Of a stretch of DNA of 64,000 bases, positions 1-8,293 are shown in pieces. The position numbers and the translations under genes are program-made. Origin of the DNA: Thermosynechococcus sichuanensis E542 (lineage in GTDB: Bacteria > Cyanobacteriota > Cyanobacteriia > Thermosynechococcales > Thermosynechococcaceae); NCBI RefSeq assembly GCF_003555505.1, contig NZ_CP032152.1, forward strand, positions 2,217,001-2,281,000, written 5' to 3'. How positions within the stretch are numbered: position 1 is the first letter of the stretch; each line of letters opens with the position of its first letter. Under the pieces are notes generated by a model. The model did no database searches. It was not told the origin of the DNA and saw only the letters and a list, made by a program, of their open reading frames with translations.

Positions 1-447
1 GTGGCGATCGCCCTGACGATTGCTGGTTATGGCATTGTCGGTGTGCCCTTCCTTGCCGGATTCCCCGCTAAGGCCTTGACCCTGAGTTACCTTGACCCGT
101 GGCAGCAGGGACTCCTCTATGGTGCTGGCTTTTTGACCGCCACAATTTACAGCAAATTCCTCTTTTTGCCCCGCTATCCTAGCAAGACCCTCATGCCCGT
201 GGGCTACAGTGCCGCCACTATGGTGCTCTTGGGTGGGCTAGTGCTGGCCAATGCGGGCTACATGGAAGCCTACAGTAGTGGCATGAGTGTGTTACGCGCC
301 GTTTTGCCCCCCTTGGTGGGCTGTGGCTTAGTGGCCTTGGGAGTCTCCCGCTGGGAGTCTGCTTGGCGAGGGGCTTGGGAACGCCTAGAGCATCTTCTAG
401 GGGTGATGCTGTTACTCTTACTTGGCTTGGTGGGGTTAGCCCTATGA
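1..447 (+). CDS. Mrp antiporter membrane subunit (NdhD/MrpD family), C-terminal fragment
   Basis: This is the C-terminal 148 residues of a proton-conducting membrane subunit; the gene runs off the left edge, and the GTG at base 1 is just an in-frame codon. The piece is almost all hydrophobic helix and carries a GVPFLAGFPAK segment, like the G-(I/V)-P-P-x-A-G-F motif of NuoN/NdhD/MrpD proteins. It overlaps the next gene (mrpE) by an ATGA, so it is the upstream member of the Mrp operon. The family moves H+ in exchange for Na+ across the plasma membrane. D-like is preferred over A-like because E, F and G follow, but the fragment alone cannot prove it. Confidence 0.75.
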   Translation: MAIALTIAGYGIVGVPFLAGFPAKALTLSYLDPWQQGLLYGAGFLTATIYSKFLFLPRYPSKTLMPVGYSAATMVLLGGLVLANAGYMEAYSSGMSVLRAVLPPLVGCGLVALGVSRWESAWRGAWERLEHLLGVMLLLLLGLVGLAL

Positions 448-833
448 ATTACTTGAACTTTGCCCTGCGCCTAACAATTTGGCTGCTGCTGACGGCGGAC
501 TTTGGTTTGGTCAATCTGGCGATTGGAATTCTGGTTTCGCTCCTGCTGCCCCAGGGGCAGGGGGGGGTAGCAACACTGCGGCAGTGGCTGAGTACCCTAA
601 GGAAAGTGGCGATGGCTGTTCCCCGAGCCTATATTGAAGCTATTGAAATGATGGTGCGTCCCCATCGTCATGAAGCGATCGTCCGTGAACCCGTTGATCC
701 TACTCGTGCCCCCGGTCTGATTTTTCTGGACATTTTTACGATTACCTTCACCCCCAAGACGATCGTGCTGCACTACGACGAGGAGGGCTGGTTTGAAGTG
801 CACCAACTAGTGGAGCGCAGACCCGAAAAATGA
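444..833 (+). CDS. mrpE: Na+/H+ antiporter subunit E (MrpE)
   Basis: The 129-residue protein has two hydrophobic segments near the N-terminus (NFALRLTIWLLLTADF, then LAIGILVSLLL) followed by a basic cytoplasmic part, the usual MrpE/MnhE plan and length. An open frame continues upstream to 363, but the ATG at 444 overlaps the stop of the preceding gene as ATGA and gives the family length, so it is chosen as the start. Position between a D-like subunit and MrpF fits the canonical D-E-F-G order. MrpE is a structural subunit of the multi-protein Na+(Li+)/H+ antiporter. Confidence 0.88.
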   Translation: MNYLNFALRLTIWLLLTADFGLVNLAIGILVSLLLPQGQGGVATLRQWLSTLRKVAMAVPRAYIEAIEMMVRPHRHEAIVREPVDPTRAPGLIFLDIFTITFTPKTIVLHYDEEGWFEVHQLVERRPEK

Positions 834-1090
834 CGGCCTTTTTAGTCATCATGCTGTTGATTCTAGGCATTCCCCTCTATGCTGCTTGGAAGGGGGAGCA
901 CATCTGGTCGAAGATGTTGGCCTTTGCCAGTATTGCCACAAAAGCAGCAATTATGATCTTGCTGGTGTCGGTGCAGCGGGATGATTGGATGATTGGCATT
1001 GTGGGGGTGATTATTCTTAGTGTGGGCAATGGTGCCCTGATGCTACTGGCGCAGATTTTGCGGCGACTACGGGATGTCGCCAATCTCTAG
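830..1090 (+). CDS. mrpF: Na+/H+ antiporter subunit F (MrpF)
   Basis: A small 86-residue protein with three hydrophobic helices, matching MrpF/MnhF in size and in operon position. Its ATG overlaps the mrpE stop by four bases, which points to translational coupling. The family is a small membrane subunit of the Mrp complex; bile-acid efflux has been described for some members, but nothing here indicates that role. Followed after 11 bases by mrpG. Confidence 0.85.
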   Translation: MTAFLVIMLLILGIPLYAAWKGEHIWSKMLAFASIATKAAIMILLVSVQRDDWMIGIVGVIILSVGNGALMLLAQILRRLRDVANL

Positions 1091-1101
1091 GGAGGGGGTC
1101 A

Positions 1102-1383
1102 GTGATTTTACAGTGGATCAGTTATGCCTGTATTAGTTTTGGTCTCTTTCTTTGGCTGTGGGGAACATGGCCGCTGGTGGGTCGGCGATCGCCCCTCTAT
1201 AAACTGCATTTTTTGTCAGTCTCCGATACCTTAGGTTCGATGGCGATCATGATCGGGGTATTACTCCGCATTCCCCGCGAATGGCCGCTCTTGGTCTTGG
1301 CATTGATCTCACTCGCCCTCTGGAACACCATTCTAGGCTACGTTTTGGCCTACTGCTCCCAAGGGGAGGACACCGATGGATAG
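1102..1383 (+). CDS. mrpG: Na+/H+ antiporter subunit G (MrpG)
   Basis: A 93-residue, three-helix protein. The motif WPLVGRRSPLYKLHFLSVSD followed by GSMAIMIG resembles the MrpG/MnhG core (R-x-P-D-x-Y-x-R-x-H, then T-L-G). The GTG start at 1102 is favoured because a strong ribosome-binding site (AGGGAGGGGG) ends four bases upstream. The 3' end overlaps the next gene by eight bases. It completes the E-F-G core of the antiporter. Confidence 0.85.
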   Translation: MILQWISYACISFGLFLWLWGTWPLVGRRSPLYKLHFLSVSDTLGSMAIMIGVLLRIPREWPLLVLALISLALWNTILGYVLAYCSQGEDTDG

Positions 1384-1906
1384 CTGGCTTATCGCTGTCA
1401 CTGCACTCTTGCCCCTAACGGCTCTCATGCTGGTGTTTCAGGAGAATCCCTACCACGCCCTTGTAATTCGCGGCATTATTGGTGCTGTGGCGGCCCTTCT
1501 CTATGCCATTCTCGGTGCTGCCGATGTGGCATTGACCGAAGCCCTTGTGGGAACGATGCTCTCAATTATGCTCTACGCCGTTGCAGTACGCTCTTCCTTG
1601 GTGCTGCGATTGGGCATCTTAGCTTCGGCACTCTCCACCGATAGCTTGGATCACTTGCTGGCAGCCATTCGTGAAGCCGTTGCCCCCTATCATTTGCGCG
1701 TTGAATTAATCATCTATCCCACGTTTGAGCAACTCAAAATAGCGCTCCGCGATCGCGAGATCCACGCCCTATGCGCTGAAGAAACCACTCAATTATTAAC
1801 AATGACCCGTGTGGCACGCCTCTACACCATCCTCAAGCCCCACCTCACCAGTCTCACAGAACTCGTTTATTACCCCTTGCCCAGTGAAGAGGAGTCAGCG
1901 GCATGA
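1376..1906 (+). CDS. MrpA C-terminal-like / MbhD-type antiporter subunit (DUF4040)
   Basis: A 176-residue protein whose first half (about residues 5-85) is hydrophobic and contains the GAADVALTEALVG segment typical of the DUF4040/MbhD domain. In two-gene Mrp systems this domain is fused to the end of MrpA; here it is a separate gene, as in hydrogenase-type and cyanobacterial Mrp clusters. The hydrophilic C-terminal half (about 90-176) is not something I recognise and may be cytoplasmic. It overlaps mrpG upstream and mrpB downstream (ATGA), so translation is probably coupled. Confidence 0.8.
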   Translation: MDSWLIAVTALLPLTALMLVFQENPYHALVIRGIIGAVAALLYAILGAADVALTEALVGTMLSIMLYAVAVRSSLVLRLGILASALSTDSLDHLLAAIREAVAPYHLRVELIIYPTFEQLKIALRDREIHALCAEETTQLLTMTRVARLYTILKPHLTSLTELVYYPLPSEEESAA

Positions 1907-2562
1907 TTTGGCTCTATGGCATTGCGGCAGTGCTACTGCTGGTGAAAATGCTGATGATCCCCACCCTACCTGCGGTACCAACGATTCCCATTGTCGAAAC
2001 CCTTGTTAACCAAAGTGCGATTCCCAATGCCGTGACCGCCGTGATTTTGCGCAATCGCCTGTACGACACCATTTTTGAAGTGGTGGTATTCACCCTTGCC
2101 ATCATGGGGGCGCAGTATCTACTCAGCAATGAAAAACCCCTTGGCCACGTTAGCCGCTTTAATGATCAGCCCTCGATTGTTTTGGCAAGATTTGGCGCCA
2201 CCATTTGCTCCCTTGTGTGTATTGAGTTGGCCCTGCGGGGGCACCTGAGTCCGGGGGGCGGATTTGCGGCTGGCGTTGCTGGTGGGACGGCGATCGGTCT
2301 TGTGGCTATTACCTCAGCGCCAGAGTGGCTAGAGAGCATTTATCGTCGCTTCCATGCCGCCACATGGGAAAAAATCTCCGTGATTGTTTTTATTCTCTGC
2401 GGTGCCAGCCTGTTGATGGGAGCGGCACTGCCTGCGGGACGATTTGGTACGCTCCTCAGTGGTGGCTGGATTCCTTGGTTGAATATCCTCATTGCCCTGA
2501 AAGTGGCCTTGGGGTCGTGGGCAGCAGTGCTGACCTTTATTCGCTATCGTGGCCTGCTCTAA
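1903..2562 (+). CDS. mrpB: Na+/H+ antiporter subunit B (MrpB)
   Basis: The 219-residue membrane protein contains LRGHLSPGGGFAAGVAGG, the family hallmark of MrpB/MnhB (R-G-H-x-x-P-G-G-G-F), followed by further helices. It is the last gene of the Mrp operon in this window and starts inside the stop of the preceding gene. It is longer than a minimal MrpB (about 140 residues) because of an N-terminal hydrophobic extension of about 60 residues, which may correspond to the end of MrpA. The operon is expected to serve Na+ extrusion and pH homeostasis. Confidence 0.88.
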   Translation: MIWLYGIAAVLLLVKMLMIPTLPAVPTIPIVETLVNQSAIPNAVTAVILRNRLYDTIFEVVVFTLAIMGAQYLLSNEKPLGHVSRFNDQPSIVLARFGATICSLVCIELALRGHLSPGGGFAAGVAGGTAIGLVAITSAPEWLESIYRRFHAATWEKISVIVFILCGASLLMGAALPAGRFGTLLSGGWIPWLNILIALKVALGSWAAVLTFIRYRGLL

Positions 2563-2570
2563 TCCAGAAG

Positions 2571-2624
2571 TGATTCGCAGTTATTGTGCTGGATAATGTC
2601 TTATTCTTTATTAGAATAGCTATA
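2571..2624 (+). repeat. 54-bp dispersed repeat, likely fragment of an IS630-type transposase
   Basis: These 54 bases recur at 50109-50162 with 49 identities by eye. Read from 2574, both copies give a peptide of the form F-A-x-(I/V)-V-L-D-N-V-x-F, which resembles the second catalytic aspartate region (V-L-D-N-x-x-F-H) of IS630-family transposases. No other part of a transposase is present here. The copy fills the gap between the mrpB and hisH stop codons. ATTCT and AGAAT inside it can form a weak hairpin, so a role as a bidirectional terminator is an alternative. Confidence 0.5.
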
Positions 2625-3254
2625 CTAATGCGTGACCAGAGTGACAAAGTTGCGCAGTAGTTGCAGGCCGATCTTGCCCGACTTTTCCGGGTGAAATTGA
2701 CAAGCAAAGACATTCTTGTGGGCGATCGCGGCTGTGACAGTTTGCTGACCATGACGGACGGTTGCGGCTCCTAGCGCTGGATCCTCAGGGGCAACAAAGT
2801 AGGAGTGGACAAAATAGACCCAAGGGGTTGGTGGTAAATGCTGCCAGAGAGGACAGTCAGGTTGTGTTAGGGTGAGTTGGTTCCAGCCCATGTGGGGGAT
2901 TGTGAGGCCGGGTTCAGACTGAAAGCGTTTGACTTTGCCCGCAAAAATACCAAGGCCGGGTTCTGTTCCCTCTTCGCTGCATTCAAAGAGGACTTGCAAA
3001 CCAAGGCAAATTCCCAAAAAGGGCATCCCCTGCTGAATCACCTGCTGAATGACAGGCACCAGTTCCCGCTCGTGGAGATGGGTCATGGCTGGGTCAAAGG
3101 CACCCACACCGGGCAGTACCACGGCATCAGCAGCACAAATCTCACTGGGGCGATCGCTGACTAAGGGTCTTGCCCCTACCACATCAAGGGCTTTACTAAC
3201 GGAATGTAAGTTGCCCATATCGTAGTCAATAATGGCGATCGCTAGTGCGCTCAC
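2625..3254 (-). CDS. hisH: Imidazole glycerol phosphate synthase, glutamine amidotransferase subunit HisH
   Basis: HisH hydrolyses glutamine and delivers ammonia to HisF for imidazole glycerol phosphate formation in histidine synthesis. The sequence has IIDYDMGNLHSV at the N-terminus, the oxyanion segment PGVGAF, the nucleophile in GICLGLQ (Cys83) and the catalytic His-Glu in FHPEKSG near residue 190. The frame opens at a TTG at 3269, but a GTG at 3254 has GGGGAAG six bases upstream and is preferred, giving 209 residues. hisF is not in this window; hisB lies far away at 60.2 kb. Confidence 0.93.
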   Translation of the reverse strand: MSALAIAIIDYDMGNLHSVSKALDVVGARPLVSDRPSEICAADAVVLPGVGAFDPAMTHLHERELVPVIQQVIQQGMPFLGICLGLQVLFECSEEGTEPGLGIFAGKVKRFQSEPGLTIPHMGWNQLTLTQPDCPLWQHLPPTPWVYFVHSYFVAPEDPALGAATVRHGQQTVTAAIAHKNVFACQFHPEKSGKIGLQLLRNFVTLVTH

Positions 3255-3281
3255 AGCAGACTTCCCCAAAAGTAACCCTAC

Positions 3282-3893
3282 TCATTCTACAGGGGTGTTC
3301 ATCACCGCTTGCTTTGCATCCCGCACAATGCGAATCCCTCCCCAGAACACAAGGCTAGCAATGCCAAACCCCACAATCAAGTCAGGATAAGGGGACTGCA
3401 AGAGGGCAACCAGCCCGCCGGCAATAATCACACTGACATTGGCAATCACGTCATTTTGGGTAAAAATCCAACTGGCGCGCATATGCACTTCCCCTCGCCG
3501 ATGTTTAGCAATCCGGTAAAGGCAGTAGCCATTGGCCACCAGTCCTAGAAAAGCGATCGCCATCATCCAATCAGCCTCTGGTGCACTACCTGCTACAAGG
3601 CGACGAATCACGTCCCCCAAAATTAAAACTGCAAGGGTCATCTGAAAAAGACCACTCAGAGCTGCCGCACGGGTTTTCTGCTTTGGAGAACGCCCCACGG
3701 CATAAAGGGAAAGGCTATAAACGAGAGCATCGGCAAGCATATCCAGAGAATCAGCAATCAACGCTGTGGAATGGGCAAGAATGCCACTACCCAACTCCAC
3801 TAGAAACATCCCTAAATTCACAAGAAGTACGATGCGCAGGGTTTTGCGCTCCGCTGCATTTTTTGCTTCAATATGGCAACCGCAATCGGACAT
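3282..3893 (-). CDS. Cation diffusion facilitator family transporter, short form
   Basis: A 203-residue membrane protein with about six hydrophobic segments. The metal-site pattern is visible: DSLDMLAD in the second helix (D-x3-D) and NDVIAN in the fifth, in the positions of the H/D-x3-D pairs of CDF zinc/manganese/iron exporters. A CGCH motif near the N-terminus could bind metal. It ends directly after the sixth helix, so the usual cytoplasmic ferredoxin-like dimer domain (about 80 residues) is absent. The substrate cannot be told. It lies 27 bases upstream of hisH on the same strand, and AT-rich ATTATTCGG direct repeats occur just upstream of its start (3918-3935). Confidence 0.8.
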   Translation of the reverse strand: MSDCGCHIEAKNAAERKTLRIVLLVNLGMFLVELGSGILAHSTALIADSLDMLADALVYSLSLYAVGRSPKQKTRAAALSGLFQMTLAVLILGDVIRRLVAGSAPEADWMMAIAFLGLVANGYCLYRIAKHRRGEVHMRASWIFTQNDVIANVSVIIAGGLVALLQSPYPDLIVGFGIASLVFWGGIRIVRDAKQAVMNTPVE

Positions 3894-3997
3894 TTGCTTT
3901 CCCCAAATACTTTTAGGATATTATTCGGATTATTCGGAAGATCGCAGCTCGCAGAGCAACAGGCGTTGATTTTTACTCCTTGGTTTGCTCAATCTGA

Positions 3998-5401
3998 ATG
4001 ACCACTGCAACACGCATAGAATACGATTCCCTAGGTGCCATTGAGGTGCCAGCGGACTGCTATTGGGGTGCCCAGACAGCGCGTTCCCTCAAGTATTTTC
4101 CCATTGGTGGCCTGCGGATGCCCCTAGAGGTGATCCATGCCATGGCGCGACTAAAAAAGGCGGCAGCGATCGCCAACCGCGATTTAGGGGTTTTAGATGC
4201 CGACAAAGCGGCATGGATTATTCAAGCCGCCACTGAGGTGATGGAGGGACGCTGGGATGATCAGTTTCCCCTCTCCATCTGGCAGACGGGCAGCGGTACC
4301 CAAACCAATATGAATGTGAATGAGGTGATTGCCAACCGTGCCATTGAACTGGCGGGGGGCGTTAAGGGGAGCAAAACTCCAATCCACCCCAATGATCATG
4401 TGAACTGTAGCCAGTCCTCGAATGACACGTTTCCGACGGCGATGCATATTGCCACGGTGATTGAGCTTCAGGAGCGACTGCTGCCGATGCTGCGGCGGCT
4501 ACTGGCGGTATTGCAGGACAAAGTAACGGCCTTTGCAGACATTATTAAAATCGGGCGCACCCACTTAATGGATGCGGTGCCCCTCACCCTTGGCCAAGAA
4601 TTCTCGGGTTACGCCAGTCAAATCGCTGCCTGCCAAACCCATATTGAGTATGCATTACAGCATCTCTATCCCCTTGCCATTGGTGGTACGGCAGTGGGTA
4701 CGGGTCTGAATGCTCCCCCCGGCTTTGGCGATCGCGTGGCAGCAGAATTGGCAGAGATGACGGGGTATCCCTTTTGCAAGGCAGAGAATTCCTTTGCCGC
4801 CTTGGCCGCCCATGATCCCTTAGTAATGCTCAGTGGTGCCCTAAAAACATTAGCCGCAGCGATGATGAAAATGGCCAATGATATTCGTTGGTTGGCCTCA
4901 GGCCCCCGCTGTGGGTTAGGGGAATTAATTTTGCCCGCTAATGAACCGGGGTCTTCGATTATGCCCGGCAAGGTGAACCCCACCCAATGTGAAGCCCTGA
5001 CGATGGTGTGTGTGCAGGTGATGGGTAACGACGCAGCAGTAGGCATCGCCGGTAGTCAAGGGAATTTTGAACTGAATGTCTTTAAGCCCCTGATCATTCA
5101 CAATGTGCTGCGCTCGATTGAACTTCTCAGTGATGCCGGGGAAGCCTTTACGCAGTTTTGCCTTGTGGGGATTGAACCCAATCGGGAGCAAATTCAGGTT
5201 CACTTGGAGCGATCGCTGATGTTGGTGACGGCCTTGAACCCCCACATTGGCTACGACAAGGCGGCAGCCGTCGCGAAAAAGGCCTATAGCGAAGGTAAAA
5301 CCCTCAAGGAAGCGGCGGTGGAATTGGGGTACCTCACGGCGGAGGAATTTGATCAGTGGGTGCGGCCAGAGTTGATGCTGGGCGAAAAGGGCACCAACTG
5401 A
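3998..5401 (+). CDS. fumC: Fumarate hydratase, class II
   Basis: The 467-residue protein catalyses reversible hydration of fumarate to malate. It carries the fumarase/aspartase signature [11 protein letters not shown] at about residues 317-327, the [10 protein letters not shown] segment and the [10 protein letters not shown] segment that form the active site, at the usual length for the oxygen-stable homotetrameric enzyme. The ATG at 3998 gives the normal N-terminus ([12 protein letters not shown]). Its last 49 bases overlap the end of the convergent dihydroorotase-like gene. Confidence 0.97.
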   Translation: MTTATRIEYDSLGAIEVPADCYWGAQTARSLKYFPIGGLRMPLEVIHAMARLKKAAAIANRDLGVLDADKAAWIIQAATEVMEGRWDDQFPLSIWQTGSGTQTNMNVNEVIANRAIELAGGVKGSKTPIHPNDHVNCSQSSNDTFPTAMHIATVIELQERLLPMLRRLLAVLQDKVTAFADIIKIGRTHLMDAVPLTLGQEFSGYASQIAACQTHIEYALQHLYPLAIGGTAVGTGLNAPPGFGDRVAAELAEMTGYPFCKAENSFAALAAHDPLVMLSGALKTLAAAMMKMANDIRWLASGPRCGLGELILPANEPGSSIMPGKVNPTQCEALTMVCVQVMGNDAAVGIAGSQGNFELNVFKPLIIHNVLRSIELLSDAGEAFTQFCLVGIEPNREQIQVHLERSLMLVTALNPHIGYDKAAAVAKKAYSEGKTLKEAAVELGYLTAEEFDQWVRPELMLGEKGTN

Positions 5402-6618
5402 CCCCGTAGGGATTGCTGCCAAAAGGGTGTATTGCTGGCGCGCGATCGCAGGCTTTGGTGCGTCACTGTCCAAGTCGCCGTCGGATCAAAAAGAACAAAG
5501 TTGCGACTGCTCAGTTCAAGGCGGGGTGGCTCAATGCCCAAAATCCGCGCCGGTGCTGTACTGAGGGCATGCCACAGATCAAGAGCACTCAAGTATTCCT
5601 TGACAACCAGTTCCTGCCAGAGGGCAGGTAGGGCTAATTCAAGGCCAATGGCGCCGGGGAGGGCTTCAGCAAAGGAAACCATTTTTTCTTCGTAGAGTAG
5701 AGGGGTATGGTCAATGGCGATCGCCTCAATGACCCCTGTTTTGAGTCCTGCAATCAACGCTTGGCGATCGCTAGCCGTTCCTAGGGGAGGGTCTAGGCGC
5801 AGATTCGGATCGTAATTGGCTAAATCCTCAACCGCAAAGAGCAAATGCAACCACGAGACACTGGCACTCACGTGCTCCGGCTTCTCTTTAGCGAGAATCT
5901 CGACACTGCGAGCCGTTGACAGGCGCATGAGGTGAATCGGCGTTGAGGCGGTGCGTGCCAGTTCCAAAATCGCCAATAGGGGAATGGTTTCACAGCAGAC
6001 CAGTTGCTCCACCAATCCTAAACGGATTGCCACTCCACTTTGCCGCGCCACCCCATTCGCCGCCAAGGCCGGATCAAAAGGCCAAAGGGCAACGGGTTTC
6101 CCGAGGGGCTGGAGATAAGTGAGTGCCCGCTGCACCAAGGGCCAATGGGTCAATCCCCGGTCATCACAAAAACCGACCACACCACTGGCCGCCAGTTTCG
6201 CTAAATCCGTGAGCGCTGTTCCCTTACATCCTTGGGTGAGTGCACCCCAAACCCGCACCTGTGACCAAGCGGTGGGCGGTATCTGCCGTTGTAAGGCTTG
6301 CCAAAGGGCAGGATCATCAATCACGGGTTCGGTGGTGGGCAAGAGGGTTAAATGCTGCACTCCTCCCGCAGCAGCAGCGGCCAAAAGGCTGTCTAGGGTT
6401 TCTCGCGCTTCATAGCCCGGTTGACCACTGTGGCTGTAGAGATCCACCAAGGGCGGCGCCAAAACCCAATCGGCTGCTGGAATGATTTCCGCGTCAGCGG
6501 GCACCGCCACTGGGGCGATCGCCACCAGTTGATCCTCTGCTAGCAGCACATCCGCGCGTTGATCTTGGCGGTTGACCGGATCCAGTAGCCGCACCTGTTG
6601 CAACAGTCGCCACACCAT
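5353..6618 (-). CDS. Dihydroorotase-like protein with degenerate metal site
   Basis: A 421-residue member of the type I dihydroorotase/cyclic amidohydrolase family, recognisable from [20 protein letters not shown] and [12 protein letters not shown]. Several residues that bind the two metals in active enzymes are changed: the first His of H-x-H is Tyr61 (YSH), the H-x-E-D segment reads W-P-F-D at 179-182, and the later His of H-x-S-T is Arg232. Asp303 is kept. It is therefore probably inactive as a hydrolase and may act structurally, as PyrC' does in some aspartate transcarbamoylase complexes (inference). It starts three bases after the upstream phosphatase gene, so the two are likely cotranscribed. 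Confidence 0.8.
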   Translation of the reverse strand: MVWRLLQQVRLLDPVNRQDQRADVLLAEDQLVAIAPVAVPADAEIIPAADWVLAPPLVDLYSHSGQPGYEARETLDSLLAAAAAGGVQHLTLLPTTEPVIDDPALWQALQRQIPPTAWSQVRVWGALTQGCKGTALTDLAKLAASGVVGFCDDRGLTHWPLVQRALTYLQPLGKPVALWPFDPALAANGVARQSGVAIRLGLVEQLVCCETIPLLAILELARTASTPIHLMRLSTARSVEILAKEKPEHVSASVSWLHLLFAVEDLANYDPNLRLDPPLGTASDRQALIAGLKTGVIEAIAIDHTPLLYEEKMVSFAEALPGAIGLELALPALWQELVVKEYLSALDLWHALSTAPARILGIEPPRLELSSRNFVLFDPTATWTVTHQSLRSRASNTPFWQQSLRGQLVPFSPSINSGRTH

Positions 6619-6621
6619 GGC

Positions 6622-8028
6622 CTATAAGGCTCCCGCCGCTGTCCGATCCAGCACGCCCCCCAAATGGGTAGTGATATTCACTGCCTGCAATCGCGGCAGA
6701 CCACCCTTGAGGGGATAGTCAATCACCGTAACACTGCCATTGCCCTGCTTAAAGAGCCAGAAGTTGTCAATGCCGAGACCAACAATGTGGCAGAGCAAGA
6801 CCTTATTGGTGGCATCGTGAGCCACGACCAAGACATTGTGGGGGGTGGGGGGATTGGTTTTCCAGCGCTTTAGCCACACTTCCCACGCCTTCACTACGCG
6901 ATCGCGCACCTGTTCGAGGTTTTCCCCGTTGGGCATTTGCACAAGGGCAGGGGTCGTCCGCCAGCGTTCCAGTTCCCCCGGATAGGCCGCCTCCACCTCC
7001 GGTTCAAACTTGCCCTCCCAATCACCGTGGCTAATCTCTGCAAGGGCTGGTTCTAGCTCTAGCGCTACATCAGGGTGGTACTGCAAAATCGCCAAGGCCG
7101 TATCCTTGGGACGCAGGAGGGGACTACTCAAGGCATGGTGGAAAGGCACCTCCTTGAGGAACTCGGCCACCGCCGCCGCTTGGGCACGGCCATTTTCATT
7201 GAGGGGCACATCAATTTGCCCTTGGAAGCGTCCCTCGCGATTCCAGTCCGTTTCACCGTGGCGAACCAGAAAGATGCGCAGCGTTTGCTCCTTGAAGCGG
7301 GGCTGGGGAAAGGGATCATTGAGATGGCTAGTGAGATTAAGAGCTTCCAGTTGCGCTGGTTGCCGCAAGCCGTTGCTGAAATTTAAGACACTGATGCCGC
7401 CGTTGGCCTGCTGGAGCCGCAAATAGCCCTTGACCCCCAAGCCGAGAGCCGTGCAGATGAGGGCACGGTTCATGCCGCTGTGGCCAACAATGACAATCGT
7501 TTCATTTTCGTGAGCCGCTAGTAGCGCTTCCAAAACCATACCCGCGCGATCGTAGAGATCCAATAGCGGGAAAAACTCCTTGGTTTGGCCACTTTCGGTG
7601 GTGATTGTCATCATCAAGGTTTCTGGGGCTTCCTGCCAGCGGCGATAGTCCTCTGGGAATCGGGCCTTCACTTCGGCAAAGGGCAGATCTTCCCAAGCAG
7701 GCAGGGCAATCTCTTTGAGCAAATCAAGGGAGTGGGGTGGTTTAAGTTCCGGATCTTGGAGTTGGGCATGAATGCCCGCTGCGGTTTCCTTTGCCCGTTT
7801 CAGGGGGCTGGTGTAAATCTTGCGGATGGGAATGTCCCTTAGAGCGAGACCCACTTGGGCAGCCATCCAACGACCGCGCTCCGTCAGGGAAGAGGCATCA
7901 CTATGACCTTGCACTCGCTCTTGGACATTAAACGTGCTTTCACCGTGGCGGACAATAATGACTCGGGTACTCAGAGGTTTCTCCTTAGCGATTGACAGAC
8001 AACAACCTTGGCCGTCCCACCGTGCCAT
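6622..8028 (-). CDS. Tandem histidine-phosphatase / phosphoglycerate mutase-like protein
   Basis: The protein has two complete branches of the histidine phosphatase superfamily: the first begins with VIIVRHGEST at about residue 23, the second with IFLVRHGETDW at about residue 250. Each has the RHG catalytic motif and a later G-H-S-G or A-H-D-A segment. Such double proteins are common in cyanobacteria and are annotated as phosphoglycerate mutases, but the substrate is not proven. The ATG at 8028 adds about 18 residues before the conserved start; an AAGGAG lies six bases before a CTG codon at the conserved N-terminus (about 7971), so the true start is uncertain. Confidence 0.85.
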   Translation of the reverse strand: MARWDGQGCCLSIAKEKPLSTRVIIVRHGESTFNVQERVQGHSDASSLTERGRWMAAQVGLALRDIPIRKIYTSPLKRAKETAAGIHAQLQDPELKPPHSLDLLKEIALPAWEDLPFAEVKARFPEDYRRWQEAPETLMMTITTESGQTKEFFPLLDLYDRAGMVLEALLAAHENETIVIVGHSGMNRALICTALGLGVKGYLRLQQANGGISVLNFSNGLRQPAQLEALNLTSHLNDPFPQPRFKEQTLRIFLVRHGETDWNREGRFQGQIDVPLNENGRAQAAAVAEFLKEVPFHHALSSPLLRPKDTALAILQYHPDVALELEPALAEISHGDWEGKFEPEVEAAYPGELERWRTTPALVQMPNGENLEQVRDRVVKAWEVWLKRWKTNPPTPHNVLVVAHDATNKVLLCHIVGLGIDNFWLFKQGNGSVTVIDYPLKGGLPRLQAVNITTHLGGVLDRTAAGAL

Positions 8029-8113
8029 AAAGACTCTACCAGAAACCGTGGCTGCGGGAGCGAAAGATTTAGGAATCAGCAGGCATCATCCCCCTGAACA
8101 TTAGAGAAAAATC

Positions 8114-8139
8114 AAAAAACCGACCGCAGGGGCGATCGG
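8114..8139 (-). terminator. Rho-independent terminator after psbB-psbT
   Basis: On the minus strand CCGATCG, a six-base loop and CGGTCGG form a stem that is followed directly by six T. It lies about 37 bases past the psbT stop, the right place to end the psbB-psbT transcript. Confidence 0.8.
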
Positions 8140-8175
8140 CACGTATGAAAGACCGATTTGGTGATGGGTCAGAGG

Positions 8176-8274
8176 CTACTTCTTGGTGATCCGAGGAGGC
8201 TCACGGAAGAAGATGGCAAAGAAGAACAGCGCGATGATACAGGCAAAGATGAAAACGTAGGTGATGGTTTCCAT
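8176..8274 (-). CDS. psbT: Photosystem II protein PsbT
   Basis: A 32-residue single-helix protein starting METITYVFIF and ending FREPPRITKK, the classical PsbT sequence. It lies at the PSII dimer interface next to CP47 and supports repair and dimer stability. The gene sits 19 bases downstream of psbB on the same strand, the universal cyanobacterial and chloroplast arrangement, and shares its transcript and terminator. Confidence 0.98.
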   Translation of the reverse strand: METITYVFIFACIIALFFFAIFFREPPRITKK

Positions 8275-8293
8275 AGTTGTTCCCTAGGAATGA

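Noticed and set aside
3918-3935. ATTATTCGG direct repeats as a metal-regulator operator
   Set aside because: Not palindromic and unlike SmtB/ArsR or Fur/Zur sites; too weak to annotate as a site.
4925-5473. 182-residue frame antisense to fumC and partly over the dihydroorotase-like gene
   Set aside because: No motif, and both overlapped genes are certain; a shadow frame.
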